64,000 bases of DNA from Nostoc sp. CHAB 5824. Lineage in GTDB: Bacteria; Cyanobacteriota; Cyanobacteriia; Cyanobacteriales; Nostocaceae. The translations under genes were made by a program, and so were the position numbers. The stretch is taken from the NCBI RefSeq assembly GCF_020829665.1, contig NZ_JAIVFT010000022.1, positions 62,001 to 126,000 on the forward strand, in the 5' to 3' direction. The notes under the pieces were generated by a model. That model had not been told where the DNA came from, ran no database searches, and saw only the letters and a program-made list of their open reading frames with translations. Below are positions 33,953 to 43,698 of this stretch, piece by piece (position 1 is the stretch's first letter; the number at the start of each line of letters is the position of its first letter).

Positions 33953-35134
33953 TTAATTAATTGGTGTTGCAATAATAGCAAAACCTAAACGAGGTGACTT
34001 GATTTCAGGAGTACAATCACCGCTAACTAAACATTTCTGAATCACGTTAGGGGTGTTTACCACTTTTACCGAAACGTTATAACCGCCAAGATTTAATGTG
34101 CTATTTCCTGTCATCATTGATATTATCTGCTCAACATCTAAGTTGATTGCAGTTTGAGAAGCAAAAACACTCATGAAGGTGAGTTCAGTTGTTAATCTTT
34201 CTGCAATTTGGCGAGTAAGCTCTGCGCCATATGCTCCACCAGAAAGAACAGCAGCAATTCCGTTAGCTCCTTGGTTTTCTACAGATGCCCAATTAACAAA
34301 TGATTCTGAAGAAAAGTAGACTATTGAACCTGAATGACTAGCAATTATTTCGTTTTTAACATCATTGTAAGTATCACGATTAGCATCCTTAAATAGAGGT
34401 GGTGTAGGATTTATACTGGTTACTAAACTACCCAAGGTAGGCATTTCTCCATTGAGTATTTTGGTAATTGCACTTGCATCTAGCGTGACATTACCTGTCC
34501 AACCCTGACCGCAGTTAAAAACAGGTTTTTGTTCAAGAGTTGACAAATTGAAAGTGTAATCATACTTACAGGTAGCTGAAGCGGTAGTAGATACAACTTT
34601 TTCTGGTGTGATTGTCCTTATTTCCATAACTGTATAAGGTACTTTCTCTTTTCGGTAATTAGTAAAAGGCTCTGGCACTTTTACACAAACACCCAATTTG
34701 CATTTTTTGTGCCATCTTACATCAGGATAAGGAACATCTACCCAGCGCCATTTATCAACAGGAACTTTTGTTTTTACCGCAGGAATTGTTTCTTTCCAAG
34801 TGTGTTTAGCCCGAACCTTTGCAATCAGAGAAATTGTATTACCTGTTACATTGTATTCAAGCTTTTCAATATCATTTTCACCTTGATTACCTATCTTTAC
34901 TACATTGATGGCAGATAAAATACTATTTACTTTTGATTGCCATTGACTAGCGATTGAATCTAATTGAGGAATACAATTCACCATTTTTTGGTCAAGAGGC
35001 TGAAGTAAGTTGATCGTTTCAGGTTTGGTGGTCATTGGGTCTTTCGCACAAGCTTCAAGATTATATGCTTTTGCTTGCTGAGATAATCCTAATATGGTAA
35101 AAACAGTTAATGCGGAAATTAGTTGAGATTTCAT
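33953..35134 (-). CDS. Large secreted protein of unknown function
   Basis: 393 aa. Signal peptide MKSQLISALTVFTILGLSQQAKA, cleaved before YNLEACAKDP. No transmembrane segment follows. The central part has an aromatic, Trp-rich region (DKWRWVDVPYPDVRWHKKCK, then GVCVKVPEPF) and several cysteines that could pair in the periplasm; the C-terminal half includes GANGIAAVLSGGAYGAEL and ends CLVSGDCTPEI plus a hydrophobic strand. I do not recognise a family. GAGG 9-12 bases before the ATG supports the start. It is divergent from the NB-ARC/WD40 gene across 355 bp. Confidence 0.65.
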   Translation of the reverse strand: MKSQLISALTVFTILGLSQQAKAYNLEACAKDPMTTKPETINLLQPLDQKMVNCIPQLDSIASQWQSKVNSILSAINVVKIGNQGENDIEKLEYNVTGNTISLIAKVRAKHTWKETIPAVKTKVPVDKWRWVDVPYPDVRWHKKCKLGVCVKVPEPFTNYRKEKVPYTVMEIRTITPEKVVSTTASATCKYDYTFNLSTLEQKPVFNCGQGWTGNVTLDASAITKILNGEMPTLGSLVTSINPTPPLFKDANRDTYNDVKNEIIASHSGSIVYFSSESFVNWASVENQGANGIAAVLSGGAYGAELTRQIAERLTTELTFMSVFASQTAINLDVEQIISMMTGNSTLNLGGYNVSVKVVNTPNVIQKCLVSGDCTPEIKSPRLGFAIIATPIN

Positions 35135-35489
35135 TGTTATATCCTCAAATTACGTAAATAATAAGTTCGCCATGCTAGCTAGGTAATTAATTTTCTAGCT
35201 GCTATTGCTCTGTCACAAGTTGCCAAAATCCATCCAATTTAAACGAATAGAAAGTTACTGATTTTTTTTGATCGCACTATTTCTACTCATTCCTATAAAG
35301 TTTTTCCTATTTAATTAAGGAAGATGAATCATTGAACTTCTTGTCTTTCCTAATTAAAATCCAAGCCTGATTGTCCGGTCGGTAATAAAAAGTGACTAGC
35401 TTATGTAAATAGTTGTAAACTTTGCCATAATCTTCCCAACAAGAACAGAGAATTGAAAGACTTAAGCGATACATGGATCTAGCTAACCG
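35135..35489. other. Divergent intergenic region with an element shared with 33.6 kb
   Basis: 355 bp, AT-rich, no ORF. Bases 35360-35412 (CCAAGCCTGAT...AAAAAGTGA...TGTAAAT) align without gaps to 33642-33694 upstream of the DUF1304 gene, suggesting a duplicated regulatory segment. No terminator or RNA gene was seen. Confidence 0.45.
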
Positions 35490-38400
35490 ATGACGGGAGA
35501 AGAGGCACTTAAAATAGTCAATGCTCTTTTAAGCTCTACATCTGGGCAAAAGCTCAATGACGTTAAATCTGTGGTCTTTTTGGAAACTTGGAAGGGACAA
35601 ACTTATGAGGTCATTGCGGAGAAACTAGGTTATCAAAATGAGTACATTAAACAGGTAGGTTCGCAATTGTGGCGATCGCTTTCCCAAGTCATTGGTGAAG
35701 AAGTCTCTAAAAAAAATATCCAAGCCGTTCTGCATCGTTATCAGCAATCCCAAAGCAGTACGCAAGATTGGGGAGAAGCCATCGATGTTTCCCGATTTTA
35801 CGGTCGCCAAGCAGAACTGGAAACTTTAGCAACATGGATTGGTAATGAGCATTGTCGTTTCGTCGGGATTTTTGGACTGGGTGGGATTGGCAAAACTACT
35901 CTCTCGGTGAAACTTGCAGAGCAAATTCAGTCCCAGTTTGAATATGTGATTTGGCGTAGTTTACGGCAAGCACTGCCATTAAATGCCTTACTCAGTGAAA
36001 TGTTGCCAATTTTAATGGGTTCAGAGGCAACCATAGATACTTCAATTAGTATTTTGATGCAACAGTTGCAGCAAAAACGCTGTTTGTTAGTTCTTGATAA
36101 TGTCGAGTCAATTTTACAAAGTGGAAACCGGGGTGGACAATATCAACAAGGGTTTGAAGCATACCAACAGCTATTTGAGCGAATCTGCGATGAACTTCAC
36201 CAAAGTTGTTTGGTAGTCACCGGACGAGAAAAACCAGGTGGAATTGCTGTGCGCGAAGGAAAAAATTTACCTGTGCGATCGCTCTCTTTGTCAGGACTCT
36301 CAACAATAGAAGGTCAGCAAATACTGATCGCCAAAGGTTTAGAAGCTACACTAGCTCAACATCAAACCCTGGTTAATTACTTTGGTGGTAACCCACTCGC
36401 CCTTAAAATTGCTGCAATTGCTATTCAAGATATATTTTGTGGTGACACACAAGCATTCTTGGCACAAGGTAATACTGTTTTTAGCGGTTTGTGGGACTTA
36501 TTAAAGCAACAGTTCGAGCGTTTATCGCCTCTGCAACGACAGATTATGTACTGGCTAGCGATTAACCGAGAAGGAGTAACACCAGCAAGGTTACAAACAG
36601 AAATATTACCGCAAGTATCTTGGCAAAAACTTTTAGAAGCGTTGGAGTCACTTAAGGGGCGCTCACTTGTGGAAACAGGAACGATAGGGTTAACGCAACA
36701 ACCCGTAATTATGGAGTATGTTACAGAACAATTTATCCAAACTCTTGAGCGGGAAATTACTACAGGCGAACTCAACTTATTCCAAACCCATACCGTAATT
36801 GAAGCCCAAACTCAAGACTACGTGCGCGAAGCACAAATTCAATTCATTCTGCACCCTTTAATAGAGCGACTTTTAACCCACTTCGACACACAAGCCCAAC
36901 TTGAGGAGCACCTTTGCCAAATTTTAGCCCAATTGCGACACCAAACAGCAGTGCAAACAGGCTATGCAGGAGGTAATTTGCTAAATCTATTCAGTCACTT
37001 GAAAACCGATCTGAGTGGCTTTGACTTTTCTTATCTGGCTATTCGCCAAGCTTACTTAGCCAACGCCACATTACACAATACTAATTTTACTAATGTCAAA
37101 ATTAGAGAAACTGTCTTTGCTGAAACCTTTGGCGGTGTAGTTAGTGTTGCTTTTAGTCCAGATGGACAGTATTTAGCGACTAGCGACACTAAAGGCGAAA
37201 TTCAAGTTTGGGATGCTAGCACAGTCAAACAACTAATGCGTTGTCGAGGACACCAACATTGGACGTGGGGTGTAACTTTTAGTCCAGACGGACGGTATCT
37301 GGCCAGCGCTAGTGATGATTATCTAGTGAAGTTATGGGATGTGGAAACTGGGCAATGTCTGCACACATATAAAGGACATACTTACTCAGTTAACGCCGTT
37401 GCATTTAGTCCTGAAGGTAATATCCTTGTCAGTTGTGGTCAAGATTTAACTATTCGTTTGTGGCAGATTGCCCCCGAAAAGCTTAACCCAGAAGTTCAGA
37501 TTTTAATTGGTCATGAAGGTCGAGTTTGGGCGATCGCTTTTCACCCTAATGGTAAAATTCTTGCCAGTTGTAGCGAAGATTATACAATCCGCTTGTGGGA
37601 TGTTGCTACCGGAAATTGCCTTTGCGTCTGGCAAGCACACGATCGCTGGTTACGCTCAATAGCATTTAGTCCAGATGGTCAGTTACTCGCTAGCAGCAGC
37701 TATGACAACACGATAAAACTTTGGGATGTTAAAACCCAAAAATGTCTTCAAACCTTACGCGGACATCGACAGACAGTAACAGCGATCGCATTTAGTCCAA
37801 ACGGTCAACAGTTGGCTAGCAGCAGTTTTGACCGCACAGTGAAATTATGGGATGTAACTAGCGGAAATTGCCTGAAAACCTTCCTCGGTCATAGCAGCCG
37901 CGTTTGGACGGTTGCTTATCACCCTAACGAACAACAATTGGTCAGTGGTGGTGATGACCACGCCACCAAAGTATGGAATATTCAAATAGGACGCTGCACA
38001 AAAACACTCAAAGGGCATACCAATAGTGTATTATCCCTGGCTCCAAGTCCAGATGGCGACTATCTGGCAAGTGGACACGAAGACCAAACAATTAAGCTAT
38101 GGGACATCAAAAACGGTACTCTAGTGCAAACACTACGGGAACATACCAACCGCGTTTGGTCGGTAGCGTTTCAACCTGCTAGCCAGCATCCTTTACTTGC
38201 CAGTGGCAGTGCAGACTACAGTATTAAATTATGGGACTGGAAGTTAGGAACCTGTCTACAAACCTTGCATGGTCATAATAGTTGGGTTTGGACAGTCGTT
38301 TTTAGTCCAGATGGCAGACAATTGGCCAGTAGCAGCTATGACCAAACCGTAAAAATTTGGGATATTAGCACAGGACAATGCCTGAAAACCCTCAAAGGAC

Positions 38401-39017
38401 ATACCAGTTCAGTTGTTTCAGTAGTATGGAGTCCAGATGGCCAACAGCTTGCCAGTAGTGAGTTTGACGGGATAATTAAGCTGTGGGACGTTGAAACTGG
38501 AGAATGCTGGCAAACTTTCACAGGACACACCAACAGTGTGTGGTCAGTTACCTTTAGCCCTAACGGACAGTGGTTATTAAGTACAAGTTTTGACCAAACC
38601 TTAAAATTGTGGTTAGTTTCCACAGGAGAATGTTTCCAAACTTTTACAGAACACGAAGGCCCCGTTATGGTAGCGCAGTTTAGTCCAGACGCTCAGTTTA
38701 TTGTTAGTGGTAGTTTAGATCGCAATCTGAAACTTTGGCATATCTCTACAGGAGAATGCTATCAAACTTTGGTGGGTCACTCAGAGCTTATTTATAGTTT
38801 GGTGGTAGCCTCTGTCCCAATTGGAGACGCAACTTCTGCCAGACTGACTGCATTCAGTGGTAGCTTAGACGAAACAATTAAAGTCTGGGATTTGCAAACT
38901 GGTAAATGTGAGCAAACTTGGAGAGCGCCTCGCCCCTACGAAGGTATGAAACTGGAAGAAATTCAAGGGTTAACAGAAGCTCAATTGGCAACTTTGCAGG
39001 CATTAGGTGCTAGCTAA
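35490..39017 (+). CDS. NB-ARC STAND ATPase with 14 WD40 repeats
   Basis: 1175 aa. Residues 1-90 are a helix-turn-helix-like N-terminal domain (LNDVKSVVFLETWKGQTYEVIAEKLGYQNEYIK) found on many cyanobacterial STAND proteins. NB-ARC follows: Walker A GIFGLGGIGKTTL (126-138), Walker B KRCLLVLDNVESIL, sensor TGREKPGG, GLPL-like GGNPLALKI. A winged-helix and a short pentapeptide-like stretch (DLSGFDFSYLAIRQAYLANA) link to 14 WD40 units from ~545 to the end, counted by W-D/H-S ends such as KLWDVETGQCL...KGHT; this would make two seven-bladed propellers. Such proteins sense ligands through WD40 and signal by oligomerisation; no separate effector domain is fused here. Its last 8 bp overlap the convergent kinase gene. 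Confidence 0.92.
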   Translation: MTGEEALKIVNALLSSTSGQKLNDVKSVVFLETWKGQTYEVIAEKLGYQNEYIKQVGSQLWRSLSQVIGEEVSKKNIQAVLHRYQQSQSSTQDWGEAIDVSRFYGRQAELETLATWIGNEHCRFVGIFGLGGIGKTTLSVKLAEQIQSQFEYVIWRSLRQALPLNALLSEMLPILMGSEATIDTSISILMQQLQQKRCLLVLDNVESILQSGNRGGQYQQGFEAYQQLFERICDELHQSCLVVTGREKPGGIAVREGKNLPVRSLSLSGLSTIEGQQILIAKGLEATLAQHQTLVNYFGGNPLALKIAAIAIQDIFCGDTQAFLAQGNTVFSGLWDLLKQQFERLSPLQRQIMYWLAINREGVTPARLQTEILPQVSWQKLLEALESLKGRSLVETGTIGLTQQPVIMEYVTEQFIQTLEREITTGELNLFQTHTVIEAQTQDYVREAQIQFILHPLIERLLTHFDTQAQLEEHLCQILAQLRHQTAVQTGYAGGNLLNLFSHLKTDLSGFDFSYLAIRQAYLANATLHNTNFTNVKIRETVFAETFGGVVSVAFSPDGQYLATSDTKGEIQVWDASTVKQLMRCRGHQHWTWGVTFSPDGRYLASASDDYLVKLWDVETGQCLHTYKGHTYSVNAVAFSPEGNILVSCGQDLTIRLWQIAPEKLNPEVQILIGHEGRVWAIAFHPNGKILASCSEDYTIRLWDVATGNCLCVWQAHDRWLRSIAFSPDGQLLASSSYDNTIKLWDVKTQKCLQTLRGHRQTVTAIAFSPNGQQLASSSFDRTVKLWDVTSGNCLKTFLGHSSRVWTVAYHPNEQQLVSGGDDHATKVWNIQIGRCTKTLKGHTNSVLSLAPSPDGDYLASGHEDQTIKLWDIKNGTLVQTLREHTNRVWSVAFQPASQHPLLASGSADYSIKLWDWKLGTCLQTLHGHNSWVWTVVFSPDGRQLASSSYDQTVKIWDISTGQCLKTLKGHTSSVVSVVWSPDGQQLASSEFDGIIKLWDVETGECWQTFTGHTNSVWSVTFSPNGQWLLSTSFDQTLKLWLVSTGECFQTFTEHEGPVMVAQFSPDAQFIVSGSLDRNLKLWHISTGECYQTLVGHSELIYSLVVASVPIGDATSARLTAFSGSLDETIKVWDLQTGKCEQTWRAPRPYEGMKLEEIQGLTEAQLATLQALGAS

Positions 39018-40773
39018 TAGGTAATGTAAACCAAAATGTTGCCCCTCTATCCGATGCACTATTCACACCAATTTCGCCGCCGTGAGCATTGATAATTTGC
39101 TTACATAAATATAAGCCCAATCCCAAACTTACAGAATTGCGGATACTTGCACCCCGAAAGTAAAGGTCAAAAAGCCGATCGCTTTGTTGTTGACTAATTC
39201 CTACGCCGTTATCACTAACAGTACAATAAATTTTGTCATCCTTAGGGGTAGCGTTGATTGTCAAGAGCAAACCAGGGGGATTATGTTTCAGAGCATTGAC
39301 AATTAAGTTAGAAAAAACTCGCCATAGTTGCGTGGGGTCTGCATTTACTAATGGCAAATCTGCGGATACCAGATTTGTCAAGGTTGCTTGATTTTGTGTC
39401 AGCAATGGCTCTAAATCTGCGATCGCAGCTTCGACAACTGTCAGTAATTGTACGGCTTGACGTTGTAAAACAACACCTTGTATTTCGCTGACATGAGCTT
39501 CCATCAACGAATTAATTAAGTTCAGTTGGCGATCGCTACTTTGAATCATCCGCTCTAAAATTGAGCGTGAAATCGAAATATTTGCCTCTGGATGTGCAAG
39601 CAAATTTTTCAGCACCATTAAAGTACCCAGCACTGGGTTGCGTAAGTCGTGGGAAACTGCATGGAAAAATACTCGTAGTTCTTCTTCAGTTTCTTTACGC
39701 CGGGTAATGTCTTCAATTAAACCTTCGTAATAAAGCAGTTTAAGATGTTCGTCACGCACTGCGTAGGCTTTTTCTGAAATCCAGACAATACTCCCATCTC
39801 GGCGATAAATTTGGGACTCAAACTCAGAAACGCTGCCATACTTTTCCATTAGACGCACAAATTCTGCCCGGCGGTTCGGATCAACGTACAATTGTTCAAT
39901 AACAGTAGAATTTTCTGTCACCTCTTCGGCTGAGGAGTAGCCATAAATGCGTGCTAAAGCAGGATTTGCCGTAATGTAACGTCCATCGGGACTACTTTGA
40001 AAAATACCTTCAACAGCGTTTTCAAAAATGCTGCGATATTTAGCTTCTGCAACCTTGAGTTTTTGGTAGGCAGATTCTAGTTCTTGACGAGCGTAAAATT
40101 CAGAACGTTGCAGATGATCGTATAGATAAACACCGAAGTTGCATATAGCACAAAACCAAAAAATGTATAAAATGAACGTTATATTATATATTTCTGGGTA
40201 TTCGGGGATTGGTGTTTTTAGCCCAAGTACCGTATTCACACCAAAATAGTAAACTAGCACACCTACTTGACATAACAAGTGCAGAATCCAACAGACTGGC
40301 ATTAAAATAGCTTGGCTCAAGAACAACAGCGACCAGCCAATGGTATCGGGTAGTGCAAAACCTCTGATGGTTGCAAACAATTGCGATGTTAAACTAATTG
40401 ACCAAGAAGACCCCAAAAATAATAAATCTGGACGATGACGACCTAATTTAGTTTTATGTAAGGTAAACCAGATCAGTATACTCAGGAGCATTGTAATATT
40501 GATGACAAAGCGTTGAGTTATAAGTACTTCTGGCAGCGTTTCCAACTCTTTTAAAGGGAAAAAAAAGCCGTAGATGTCTCGCAAAGTAAAAGACAACAAA
40601 CAAATTAGTGCCAGCCATAACCATAAACGCAATCTTTGCCACAAAAAGCGATCGCGCCAATCTCTGTAAAGAGTAGTGGTTTCATCTCTTGTTGGCGCAG
40701 AAAAGGCTTTTCTCCACCAGCTTTGCACTGTTGTAAACGGAGTAGCCATTAGCATCCGAGCAACTTTGCCCAT
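39010..40773 (-). CDS. Membrane PAS histidine kinase
   Basis: 587 aa. Residues ~45-215 hold about five hydrophobic segments; a PAS domain follows (AKYRSIFENAVEGIFQSSPDGRYITANPALARIYGY) with a PAC tail (DITRRKETEEEL). HisKA: VFFHAVSHDLRNPVLGTLMVL with the phospho-acceptor His. HATPase: N-box FSNLIVNALKHNPPG, G1 DNGVGIS, G2 SLGLGLYLCKQI, all intact. No receiver is attached, so it must phosphorylate a separate regulator that is not adjacent. It lies 63 bp downstream of a paralogous kinase (40837-43569) whose kinase core is ~50 percent identical by eye, suggesting a tandem duplication. Confidence 0.9.
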   Translation of the reverse strand: MGKVARMLMATPFTTVQSWWRKAFSAPTRDETTTLYRDWRDRFLWQRLRLWLWLALICLLSFTLRDIYGFFFPLKELETLPEVLITQRFVINITMLLSILIWFTLHKTKLGRHRPDLLFLGSSWSISLTSQLFATIRGFALPDTIGWSLLFLSQAILMPVCWILHLLCQVGVLVYYFGVNTVLGLKTPIPEYPEIYNITFILYIFWFCAICNFGVYLYDHLQRSEFYARQELESAYQKLKVAEAKYRSIFENAVEGIFQSSPDGRYITANPALARIYGYSSAEEVTENSTVIEQLYVDPNRRAEFVRLMEKYGSVSEFESQIYRRDGSIVWISEKAYAVRDEHLKLLYYEGLIEDITRRKETEEELRVFFHAVSHDLRNPVLGTLMVLKNLLAHPEANISISRSILERMIQSSDRQLNLINSLMEAHVSEIQGVVLQRQAVQLLTVVEAAIADLEPLLTQNQATLTNLVSADLPLVNADPTQLWRVFSNLIVNALKHNPPGLLLTINATPKDDKIYCTVSDNGVGISQQQSDRLFDLYFRGASIRNSVSLGLGLYLCKQIINAHGGEIGVNSASDRGATFWFTLPIS

Positions 40774-40836
40774 ACCTTGAGGGTGTTTCCCTTACTCAAC
40801 ATTGCCATAAATAACACCCTCTCATTTTTTGGTGAT

Positions 40837-43569
40837 TTATGGGCGATTTGTTGCGGATGAAGTGAAGAGAGGTAATGTAAACCAGAAAGTTAATCCGCGC
40901 TTGCGGTTACTAATAACACCGATTTCGCCGCCATGTGCCTTAATAACTTTCCGACAAAGATACATTTTTAAGCCAATGCTTGTGGAACAACAGTCTTGGG
41001 GGTCACGAACATGCAGATCGAAAAGGCGATCGCACTCTAGTTTACTCATTACCACACCGTCATCTTGAATCTGAGTGCGAATCATTCCTGCCTCAACGGT
41101 GGCACTCAGAATAAAATTTAATCCTGGTGGATTATTTTGCAAGCTATGTGTTAATAAATTGGCCACAACTTTCTGCAACCGAGTCGCATCTGCCATCACT
41201 AACGGTAAATCGGCGGGAACCAAGTTCTTCAGAGTCGCTTGATTTTGTGTCAGCATGGGTTCCAACTGAGCGAATATTCCTCCCAGTAGGGTGCTAAATT
41301 GCACAAGTTCGGGCTTGATGTCAATACCCTGTTTTTCACAGGAATTAATTTCTAGCAATGAGTTAATCATCGTCAGTTGGCGATCATTGCCTTGAATCAT
41401 CCGCTCGATTATCGAGCGAGATACTGGAATTGGGGATTGGGCATGGGGCATGGGGCATGGGGCATTGGGAGAAGACAAGGGAGAAACTTCTTCAATAATT
41501 CTTCCTTGTCCCCTTTGCCCCCTTGTCCCCTTGTCCTCTACCCCACTCCCCACTCTCTCATTTAACAAATTCTTTAACACCATCAAGTTACCCATCGCTG
41601 AAGTTTGTAAATCGTGGGCAACTGTATGCAAAACAACATCTTTGACGCGATGCAATTTTTCAACTTCTTGCATTTTCTGCTGCAATTGTGCTGTCCGTTC
41701 TTCTACTTGGTGTTCTAAATTAGTGTTAAGTTCTGCTAGTTTTTGGCATATCTGGCTTTGCTGAATGGCGATCGCTACCTGTTCTGACATCTGCTGTAAC
41801 AAATCAATTTCTATTGGCTGCCAATGACGCGAACCTGAGCATTGATTGGCAATTAACGCCCCAAATAATTCGTCACCTAGCATAATTGGTACAGCCAAAG
41901 TAGCCTTCGTTTGGAATTTTTGACAGTGTGTTTTAACTTTAGGAGATACTGATATTTGCGTTATATCTTCAACGACACGCACAAGATTATCTTTGAGTAA
42001 GTTTCTTAATTCTTGTAGATAAGCTTCATCATTAGTAGACCAACCTGAGACTGATGGATACTTGGGATCTACTGATTCGGCAAGAGTTCTGACTCCTAAA
42101 TTGGCATTATTTAAACCAATGAAAACTCGATCTGCTTGCAGAAATTGCCTGACTTCCGTCACGGTAGTTTGGAGAATTTGATCTAAGTTAAGCGAAGACC
42201 GAATTCGTACTAAGGTTTCTGCCAACAAGCGATCGCGTTGTGCACAAAGGCGGAATTGTGCCTCCACCTGCTTGCGTTCTGTAATGTCATGATGGACTGC
42301 TAAGATCGAAGAGATACCATCCAAATCAATGACTTCGGCTGAAAGCAGTGTTGTAATTATCTTGCCAGACTTTTGCCGAAATTCAAATTCCAAGTTGCGA
42401 ACAACTCCTGTGGCTTGTAACTCCTGTAACAAATTTAGGCGATCGCAATCATGTACCCAAAGATTTAACTCAAAGGAAGTTTTACCAATCGCCTCATCTC
42501 GCTCATAACCTGAAAGTTCCACAAAACTGTCGTTAACTTCGATAAAACGTCCTTCTTGGAGTGTGCTGATAGTAATTGAATCGGGGCTGCAACTAAAAGC
42601 TTTCGCAAATTTTTGGGCAAGATTTTGTAAGGCAACTTCTGCTTGTTTACGTTCTGTGATATCTCGGACAATTGCTAGTACTTCATCTTGACCACTCACT
42701 ACCAACCGCGCCTCATAATCTTTGATTCCCAAAGATGTTGGTAGTTGATATTCGCAAGTTTGCAAAGTTCCAGAATCTAAAGTTTTAGCGATCGCTTCCA
42801 GGCTAATTGCGGCAACATCACTAGGCAATAATTCCTCCACATGTTTGCCAACTATTTCTTCTCTCGAAAGACTGACATTTGCTCCCTCACTTTTCAAATC
42901 TAGATATTCGCCATCGCAGCTGATGCGAAACATCAAATCGGGGATAGCATCCAAAATTGCTTTATACCGCGCCTCACTTTCTTGCAATTTTTCTTCGGCT
43001 TGTTTTCGGTCTGTAATATCCATTACCAAGCCATTCCAAAGAAAATCACCTTCTGCTTGTAGTTCGGGTTGCGAAGTACCTTGAATCCACTTAATGCCAC
43101 TAGGCGTAATGATGCGACCTTCCCAATGCCAAGGTGTAAGAGTGGTGCGACAAACATCAATAGATTCTGCAAAAGCTTTTATATCCTGTGGATGAATCAG
43201 TTTGTATAGCACCCGAAAGTCTGCCTGTACAGCTTCTGGTTCTAATTCATACAAATATTTACAACCAGAACTAACATAAGGGATAAACACAGACCCATCC
43301 TGCCGTTGCAGAATTTGGAAAATCATCCCCGGTAAATTGGCAGCAATTGTTTCCAACAGAGTGATCTTCTCTGGTGGAAAATCTGGTTTATGAGGTGATA
43401 TTACAATTTCATCCACTCTTTGACCCTTTGATATATAAGCAATTGGCATAATATTCAAGGCAATCATAGCCATTATGCGAGATTTTTGACTGTCAGCGTG
43501 ATCACTAACAGCCGAAAAAGCGTCTCTACTTTCAGAGTAGTTCTGGATGTTGCGATCGCATTCACCCAA
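40837..43569 (-). CDS. Multi-PAS/GAF histidine kinase with degenerate ATP-binding domain
   Basis: 910 aa, no membrane segments. Three or more PAS units (AANLPGMIFQILQRQDG; ILDAIPDLMFRISCDGEYL; FSCSPDSITISTLQEGRF), then a GAF (~470-625; RIRSSLNLDQILQTTVTEVRQFLQADRV) and a HisKA helix (VLHTVAHDLQTSAMGNLMVL). Compared with the downstream paralogue, the N-box Asn is lost (NLLTHSLQNN versus NLIVNALKHN), G1 reads DDGVVMS instead of DNGVGIS, and G2 is IGLKMYL instead of LGLGLYL, so ATP binding is doubtful. An insert at ~668-713 is translated intergenic repeat. The extreme N-terminus is uncertain; MAMIALN is an alternative start. Confidence 0.85.
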   Translation of the reverse strand: MGECDRNIQNYSESRDAFSAVSDHADSQKSRIMAMIALNIMPIAYISKGQRVDEIVISPHKPDFPPEKITLLETIAANLPGMIFQILQRQDGSVFIPYVSSGCKYLYELEPEAVQADFRVLYKLIHPQDIKAFAESIDVCRTTLTPWHWEGRIITPSGIKWIQGTSQPELQAEGDFLWNGLVMDITDRKQAEEKLQESEARYKAILDAIPDLMFRISCDGEYLDLKSEGANVSLSREEIVGKHVEELLPSDVAAISLEAIAKTLDSGTLQTCEYQLPTSLGIKDYEARLVVSGQDEVLAIVRDITERKQAEVALQNLAQKFAKAFSCSPDSITISTLQEGRFIEVNDSFVELSGYERDEAIGKTSFELNLWVHDCDRLNLLQELQATGVVRNLEFEFRQKSGKIITTLLSAEVIDLDGISSILAVHHDITERKQVEAQFRLCAQRDRLLAETLVRIRSSLNLDQILQTTVTEVRQFLQADRVFIGLNNANLGVRTLAESVDPKYPSVSGWSTNDEAYLQELRNLLKDNLVRVVEDITQISVSPKVKTHCQKFQTKATLAVPIMLGDELFGALIANQCSGSRHWQPIEIDLLQQMSEQVAIAIQQSQICQKLAELNTNLEHQVEERTAQLQQKMQEVEKLHRVKDVVLHTVAHDLQTSAMGNLMVLKNLLNERVGSGVEDKGTRGQRGQGRIIEEVSPLSSPNAPCPMPHAQSPIPVSRSIIERMIQGNDRQLTMINSLLEINSCEKQGIDIKPELVQFSTLLGGIFAQLEPMLTQNQATLKNLVPADLPLVMADATRLQKVVANLLTHSLQNNPPGLNFILSATVEAGMIRTQIQDDGVVMSKLECDRLFDLHVRDPQDCCSTSIGLKMYLCRKVIKAHGGEIGVISNRKRGLTFWFTLPLFTSSATNRP
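41430..41575. repeat. Intergenic-type repeat expanded inside a kinase gene
   Basis: Contains GGGCATGGGGCATGGGGCAT (41440-41465), a GGGAGAAGACAAGG-type unit, and CTTGTCCCCTTTGCCCCCTT pyrimidine runs, all standard intergenic repeat sequences, yet in frame in the histidine kinase coding region. The paralogue 40 bp-scale alignment lacks about 35 residues here. Confidence 0.8.
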
Positions 43570-43698
43570 TCGGGTGAACCATTTGTCAAAGAGCGAATCA
43601 GTTCAAGACTAAAGTCTTTACTACAAACTTATTTACCTAGCATAGTTGACTTGACAGACTACTAAAATAGATATATCGCTTCCACCCAAACTGATAAA

